Shown here one piece after another: positions 59,697-64,000 of a stretch of 64,000 nt of DNA (its first letter is position 1; each line of letters begins with the position of its first letter). This stretch comes from Truepera sp. bin119. GTDB taxonomy: Bacteria > Deinococcota > Deinococci > Deinococcales > Trueperaceae. Where the stretch lies: assembly GCA_002239005.1 (NCBI GenBank), contig MPNL01000004.1:62001-126000 (forward strand), read 5' to 3'. The notes beneath the pieces were generated by a model that was given only the letters and a program-made list of their open reading frames with translations, searched no databases and was not told the origin of the DNA. Made by a program: the position numbers and the translations under genes.

Positions 59697-59906
59697 TCAA
59701 AGCCTTACATAACGGTACACGTCTCTGATGTGAGCACTAAAGTATGTCCCATGTGAGCCTGCATGCATCAAAGCCTGCCATTCATACTCAGGAACATCGA
59801 AGTATTGATACACTGCGCCGTTGTGGAATTCGATCTCAAGAGTCGAAGAGTTCGGTTCGTAACCTACGGACGTCAGATGAGATGAGCTTACTGGGGTTCT
59901 TCGCAT
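59697..59906 (-). CDS. KTSC-domain protein
   Basis: The 69-aa protein matches the KTSC domain: SSHLTSVGYEPNSSTLEIEF, NGAVYQYFDVPEYEW, and SHGTYFSAHIRDVYRYVRL. KTSC is a small domain named for the C-terminus of lysyl-tRNA synthetase; its role is unknown, perhaps nucleic-acid binding. ATG 59906 (GGAG 8 bases upstream) is used rather than the longer frame. It overlaps the herA gene by 19 bases and precedes hsdS by 12, so it is part of the same operon. Confidence 0.8.
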   Translation of the reverse strand: MRRTPVSSSHLTSVGYEPNSSTLEIEFHNGAVYQYFDVPEYEWQALMHAGSHGTYFSAHIRDVYRYVRL

Positions 59907-61771
59907 GGTTTCACTCCAGAATCCTGTGTGCTTTTTGGATTTTCGCTGCGCCATTTTTCGAGCAGGAGATTATAGTTTTTTGATTGCCTCTGGGGACTCC
60001 AACCTCTGGCAGCGTCCGGGTCATATATCAAGGGGTCATCGCTATCGGGACGGCGATTCTTGGCTGGCGCGTCTACGATGGCGCGCAGCGGCAAGTGAAC
60101 GGCTTCTCCAATGACAATCGCTTCGCCTGTACGCAATGCTGGCAGCATACTCAAAAGTCCCTCGAGGTTATCGCTTACTACCCCTGCAACGTGAGATCGA
60201 TCAGTGTCATTCGCAAGACGCATAGCAAAGATGGTTCCGCACTGTGACAGGATTGTCGAGTCGATCTCTGAAGGCCGCTGGCTCACAATCATTGCCCCCA
60301 ACCCATATTTGCGGCCTTCCCTTACAACACGTCGGGCTGCAGTTGCCGCTGGCCCGATATTTCCAACTCCGAGATAAGAGTGGGCTTCTTCAAGCACTAT
60401 AAGTAATGGCCTGCGTCTTCCACCTTCAGGAAGGTGGCGGCCCCAAAACAGTGCATCGAATAACAACCTGAGAAGCACTCCAATCAGATCCATCAGGATA
60501 AGCTCTGGAACCCCGGACAGATCGAGTATGGTGATTGGCTTGTTCCCACCCAACCACGACTCCAAGAGCGCGTCTAAGTCTTTTGTAGGTTGAGCGTTGA
60601 GGTCTTGGTGACTCGGCTCTGGACACCACGGACCCGGACGAAACAGAAAATCGTACCTCGTGTCTTTCAAACGAGACTCGACAGCAACCAGTTGCCTCCG
60701 AATGTTGAGAGAGCTCGCGCTCAAGTACACCCGATTAGAACCTCCTGCTGTAATCGGAAGGTATTCGGGTGGTTGCACAGTCATGATGTCGCCGATCAGC
60801 TTCTCGCCTTCTGCATCGCAGGCGATGGCCTCCGTGTCTCTGGTTTGGTTTACGCCTTGTGCAGTGTGGTGTGACAACACATCACGGTATAATTCGTACC
60901 AAAAGCGATGAATGCTAAACGGTATTGGGGTGTCCACTGTCATGGTATCAGGAGTAACCCCGCTACGGCTTTTGGCCTGAAGGGAGGCCAGTTTCAACCG
61001 CTTAAGCTGATCGACAAGGGCAACACGGTCAGTATCGGAGACTCCTCCGAAAGGAGTAACTCTCAGTAGCTCATCGAAGCTCAAAGCCCAATATGGGACA
61101 AATAATGGCTCCTCGTCCCTGCTCGTATCCGCGTTGATGCGAAAGATAGTAGCTCTATCTTTCAAGGCAGTGTGATATTCACCATGGATATCTAGGACAA
61201 TAATGCGTGCGGATGGATACCGATCCTGATCCGAAAAGGATGCAAGGAGGTTGGCTACCGTCGTGGATTTGCCCGCACCTGTCGTACCCAAGACAGCACA
61301 ATGTCGAGTTACCAACCGATTAACATCAACCAGTGCCGGGATGGATTCCGCGCTCGCGACGCCCCCGATGCGGACATGGCCCGGCTCATCTGGCTTTCCA
61401 TAGATTTTTGTCAAGTCCTGTTCGGTGACCAAATGAGCTTCATCATTGATTGTCGGATACTGCGAGACACCACGCTGAAAAGGTCCTGAGCGTTGACCTT
61501 CACCTATAAGTTGCACTTTGAGCCACCGGTACCCATACGGTTCAGTGTGAGCCAGCGTCTCAGGGACCGCTCCAGCCCCAACTTGAGATACGATCCCAAA
61601 CAGATCAACGAAGCCGATAGGGATGCGGATGAAGCTCCCAATCTGCCCAATACGATAGCCATGACCGTCGATGAAAACCAAGCCCGAAATCGTGTCCTTG
61701 TCGAGTGCAACGCTGACCGTTGCACCCTGGACATCTTGAACGGTACCTAAATAGGTGGAATTATAATGCAT
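59888..61771 (-). CDS. herA: HerA-type ATPase of a SIR2-HerA defence pair
   Basis: The 627-aa protein has an N-terminal HAS-barrel (GTVQDVQGATVSVAL), Walker A GTTGAGKST (residues 162-170), IIVLDIHGEYH, Walker B LLIVLEEAHSYLG (456-468) and SQRPSEIDSTILSQCGT (sensor 2 region). It overlaps the SIR2 gene by 11 bases. In known SIR2-HerA systems the two proteins form one large complex that degrades NAD+ or DNA upon phage infection. Base composition is lower in GC than the host genes. Confidence 0.85.
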   Translation of the reverse strand: MHYNSTYLGTVQDVQGATVSVALDKDTISGLVFIDGHGYRIGQIGSFIRIPIGFVDLFGIVSQVGAGAVPETLAHTEPYGYRWLKVQLIGEGQRSGPFQRGVSQYPTINDEAHLVTEQDLTKIYGKPDEPGHVRIGGVASAESIPALVDVNRLVTRHCAVLGTTGAGKSTTVANLLASFSDQDRYPSARIIVLDIHGEYHTALKDRATIFRINADTSRDEEPLFVPYWALSFDELLRVTPFGGVSDTDRVALVDQLKRLKLASLQAKSRSGVTPDTMTVDTPIPFSIHRFWYELYRDVLSHHTAQGVNQTRDTEAIACDAEGEKLIGDIMTVQPPEYLPITAGGSNRVYLSASSLNIRRQLVAVESRLKDTRYDFLFRPGPWCPEPSHQDLNAQPTKDLDALLESWLGGNKPITILDLSGVPELILMDLIGVLLRLLFDALFWGRHLPEGGRRRPLLIVLEEAHSYLGVGNIGPAATAARRVVREGRKYGLGAMIVSQRPSEIDSTILSQCGTIFAMRLANDTDRSHVAGVVSDNLEGLLSMLPALRTGEAIVIGEAVHLPLRAIVDAPAKNRRPDSDDPLIYDPDAARGWSPQRQSKNYNLLLEKWRSENPKSTQDSGVKPCEEPQ

Positions 61772-62975
61772 CCCTGTAGTTCTCTACGGATATTGATCGA
61801 ACGTTTCCCACGATCTCTTGCAGGAATTTCCCGAAGACTGCAAAGTCCCCAAGCTTGAATTCAGCCTTGTACTTGGTTTGACCATCGGTAGAAGCAGTTT
61901 GCTCCCAAGTCACTGCGCTACCAGTATCGGCTGGAAGTGATTCAGAGTCCCTTTCCAACCACTCTACTCGCCGCCCACCAATAATCCCACCGTTACGCGC
62001 AAAAACGTTGAGATTAGGCTGATTCGTAGCAAGGTTAACAGCATTATCATATCCTCCGAGCTGGCCAAACATCAGGGCAAAAGCTACGGCGGTCTGTGTA
62101 TGCTGTAGTCCTTGTATGATCGTCTCGTTTATATGATCGTCGCGAAAAGAGTAGCCACAAAGGATAAGTACAGCAGTAGGCGACTTCAAGAATGAGCGAA
62201 ACCTATCAACCATAGCCAAGTAGGGCATCCGTCTACTCTCTTGATATTTGAGATGTGAAGGATGGATGACTCGTCTTGGTCCGTCTTCTCTCACGGTTCC
62301 CCGGAAAACCTCCCGGCTCTCATTCTGATACCAGTTTATTGACCCGTGGAGCTTCCACAGACGTGTCCAAGGTGGTAAGTCTCCTTCCAGCAGGAGTGGG
62401 TCAAAAAGGGGCCTTAGCACACCTGAGAAACCGTCAAAGTACGGGACACGAGACTTCTCAAGTGCTTGCTCTAACAGCAGATCATAGTTGGTTGTGAAAA
62501 TTTCAATGGGAAACTTGCGCTGTGTCGCGTGCGCCCATAACGAAACACTGTGATATGGCGTCTGGTCGCTAGGAAGCTTCTTGTTGACGGTTCGGTGGAT
62601 CAGATTACAGACGGCGCTATCCAGCGTTTGTAGTTGCTGAGCAGAAAGGCCACGTACCTTATCGTTTCCCACAACTGCCTCAAGTGCTCGAACGTGAGAG
62701 AGAAAATCTTCCACAGTTGGATTGCAGTTACCATCCTTCTTTAGGTTGCCGTCAACTTTTCCCCAAAGGTTTCTGTGTTCAGCACACTGTTGCAGTTGTT
62801 CACGAACCAACTTGCTAATCCCAGCAATGTCGGGAATAAGGGGACACCGATTTTCATCTTGAATAGACATAGGGCAACCTGCCCCTAGAAAGAGACCGAT
62901 TGGTCTCTTGTCCACAGAAAGACACTGCTGAAGGTGTGAGATTCGAGGTAACAGATCCTCTCGGGTATAGTTCAT
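61761..62975 (-). CDS. SIR2-family protein (NADase effector of SIR2-HerA)
   Basis: The 404-aa protein has SIR2 signatures: GLFLGAGCPMS (residues 27-37), FTTNYDLLLEQAL (160-172), WKLHGSINW (207-215; H210 as catalytic base) and CGYSFRDDHIN (273-283). Defence SIR2 proteins hydrolyse NAD+ to stop phage growth. Its ATG overlaps the hsdM stop (ATGA, 62972-62975), so it is made from the same message as the type I methylase. It overlaps the HerA gene downstream. Confidence 0.85.
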   Translation of the reverse strand: MNYTREDLLPRISHLQQCLSVDKRPIGLFLGAGCPMSIQDENRCPLIPDIAGISKLVREQLQQCAEHRNLWGKVDGNLKKDGNCNPTVEDFLSHVRALEAVVGNDKVRGLSAQQLQTLDSAVCNLIHRTVNKKLPSDQTPYHSVSLWAHATQRKFPIEIFTTNYDLLLEQALEKSRVPYFDGFSGVLRPLFDPLLLEGDLPPWTRLWKLHGSINWYQNESREVFRGTVREDGPRRVIHPSHLKYQESRRMPYLAMVDRFRSFLKSPTAVLILCGYSFRDDHINETIIQGLQHTQTAVAFALMFGQLGGYDNAVNLATNQPNLNVFARNGGIIGGRRVEWLERDSESLPADTGSAVTWEQTASTDGQTKYKAEFKLGDFAVFGKFLQEIVGNVRSISVENYRDAL

Positions 62976-64000
62976 TGCTGCCCCGCCCCTAAAATCTCCC
63001 CCAACAACCCCTCAGTCTCCCGCTCCACCGCCAGAATATCCTCCCTGATCTCCTCGGGGCTCCTTAGCGGCTGCGGCTTGTAGAAATAGCGGGTGAAGCT
63101 GATCTCATAGCCGATCTTTACCTTGTCAGGCCGGTACCAGGCATCGGCGGCATAGGGGAGGACCTCACGCTCGAGGAAGGCGTCGATCCCACCTAGCTCG
63201 GTAAGCGGGATCTGCTCGCTGTCCCGCAGGTCGGAGTCCGGTTCGTACTCCACCACTGCGGGTCTACCGTCGATCGTGGTCGCAAACAGCCCCCTTAATG
63301 GGTCGGCCTCGGTCCCCCGCTTGTGGATCTTCCTGATGATCGGGGGAGCACTCTCACTGGGCTCGCCCCAAGGACGGACTCTTCGGGTCTCTCTCAGCCG
63401 CTTGATCTCAGCAGCCTTGTAGACCCGGTTCGGATCGGCCCCCTCGAGCCTAAGCGGCCGCTCGACCGTGACCTTCCAGTAGCCGAAGTCGGCATTGTCA
63501 AAGATCTTGCTTGGAACGGACTCTCGCTTCGCTCGGGTCTGCAAAGACGGACCCTTCGGGTCACTCTCCTCGAACTCGAGCAAGGTCTGACAGATCCGGT
63601 CGATATCCGCTTCGCCGAGTTCACAGTTCTTGGTCCCCAGGTTCTTCCGTAAGGGCTGATACCACTGAGTGGCATCGATCAACTGCACCTTCCCCCTACG
63701 ATGCTCGGGCTTCCGGTTAGTGAGCAGCCAGATATAGGTGGCGATCCCGGTGTTGTAGAACATGTTGAGCGGCAGAGCGACGATCGCCTCGAGCCAGTCG
63801 TTCTCGATGATCCAGCGTCTGATATTGCTCTCCCCCTGACCGGCATCCCCGGTAAAGAGCGAACTACCATTGTGGACCTCGGCGATCCGGCTCCCCAAGG
63901 GACTCTCCCGCTTCAGCTTGCTGAGCTTGTTGACCAGGAAGAGCAGCTGACCATCGCTCGAGCGGGTGACCAGCGAGTACTCCGGATCACCGCCATGCTC
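62972..64000 (-). CDS. hsdM: Type I restriction-modification DNA methylase, C-terminal part
   Basis: The gene runs off the right edge; 342 codons are present. NGSSLFTGDAGQGESNIRRWIIENDWLEAIVALP, FYNTGIATYIW and DFGYWKVTVERPLRL are HsdM signatures; the S-adenosylmethionine and NPPF motifs lie beyond the window. Between EFEES and SKIF, which are adjacent in relatives, 17 extra residues appear (63512-63562), made of two short hairpin elements. A third hairpin lies at 63370. The insert is in frame. Function with HsdS: methylation of the bipartite recognition site. Confidence 0.9.
   Translation of the reverse strand, partial: EHGGDPEYSLVTRSSDGQLLFLVNKLSKLKRESPLGSRIAEVHNGSSLFTGDAGQGESNIRRWIIENDWLEAIVALPLNMFYNTGIATYIWLLTNRKPEHRRGKVQLIDATQWYQPLRKNLGTKNCELGEADIDRICQTLLEFEESDPKGPSLQTRAKRESVPSKIFDNADFGYWKVTVERPLRLEGADPNRVYKAAEIKRLRETRRVRPWGEPSESAPPIIRKIHKRGTEADPLRGLFATTIDGRPAVVEYEPDSDLRDSEQIPLTELGGIDAFLEREVLPYAADAWYRPDKVKIGYEISFTRYFYKPQPLRSPEEIREDILAVERETEGLLGEILGAGQQ
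63370..63389 (+). repeat. Short hairpin element in hsdM
   Basis: AAGGACGGACTCTTCGGGTC. Lies where the protein reads ETRRVRPWGE, a stretch less conserved in HsdM. Confidence 0.6.
63513..63539 (+). repeat. Short hairpin element in hsdM, variant loop
   Basis: GGAACGGACTCTCGCTTCGC followed by TCGGGTC; encodes TRAKRESVP on the minus strand. Confidence 0.6.
63543..63562 (+). repeat. Short hairpin element in hsdM (DPKGPSL)
   Basis: AAAGACGGACCCTTCGGGTC encodes DPKGPSL on the minus strand, matching DPANPSL in the transposase copies. Confidence 0.7.

Overview
The window looks like a 64-kb chromosomal stretch of a GC-rich aerobic bacterium, probably Deinococcota and possibly a Truepera-like lineage. 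That placement is an inference, not a test. It rests on an sdhCDAB succinate dehydrogenase operon, a NAAAR/MenC-type enolase-superfamily protein, an XRE/ImmA (IrrE-like) pair, and many genes whose start codon sits 5-7 bases behind a TANNNT -10 box (leaderless transcription, typical of Deinococcus).

Region 1 (1-9.7 kb): end of a two-component system, a frameshifted HTTM-domain gene, a membrane protein with L7/L12-like repeats, an AraC regulator, an overlapping operon (45-aa peptide, SDR, QueA-like enzyme), a Rieske-fusion pair, a bacilliredoxin and a VOC protein. Region 2 (9.8-11.4 kb): tRNA-Ser, an internally deleted insertion sequence and the tail of a C5 cytosine methyltransferase. Region 3 (11.5-35.4 kb): mostly metabolism and housekeeping: enolase-superfamily enzyme, deaminase, PPK2, HAD phosphatase, LOG protein, Hsp20, ankyrin-M23 protein, MFS exporter, tRNA-Asp and tRNA-Phe, dxs, MerR/TipA regulator, DinB protein, thiolase, hflX (apparently with an AUA start), aldo/keto reductase, UbiD and the znuABC zinc importer.

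Region 4 (35.5-47 kb): an XRE-ImmA operon, a MenC/NAAAR protein, and a tRNA-modification locus (mnmD, GNAT, membrane protein, mnmC1-like oxidase). This locus is interrupted exactly at two convergent stop codons by a 1.8-kb transposon with imperfect terminal inverted repeats and a perfect 8-bp target duplication (TAATGCAA). The transposon keeps only the zinc-ribbon end of an IS1595-type transposase and carries a DprA-like gene overlapping a phosphoribosyltransferase gene. An HAD phosphatase, a paired M16 protease system and sdhCDAB follow.

Region 5 (50.6-64 kb) is a defence island, almost all on the minus strand. It holds a HerA-NurA-DNA methyltransferase operon, a broken IS copy, remnants of a cysteine desulfurase and of nuoN, a putative PD-(D/E)XK protein, and a type I restriction-modification locus (hsdM ... 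hsdS) with a SIR2-HerA pair and a KTSC protein nested inside it. Short hairpin elements of about 20-27 bp occur in the IS copies and in hsdM. In hsdM, and apparently in the IS copies, they add codons in frame. The strongest candidates for undescribed biology are the HerA-NurA-methyltransferase operon, the transposon-borne DprA-phosphoribosyltransferase pair and the in-frame hairpin elements.
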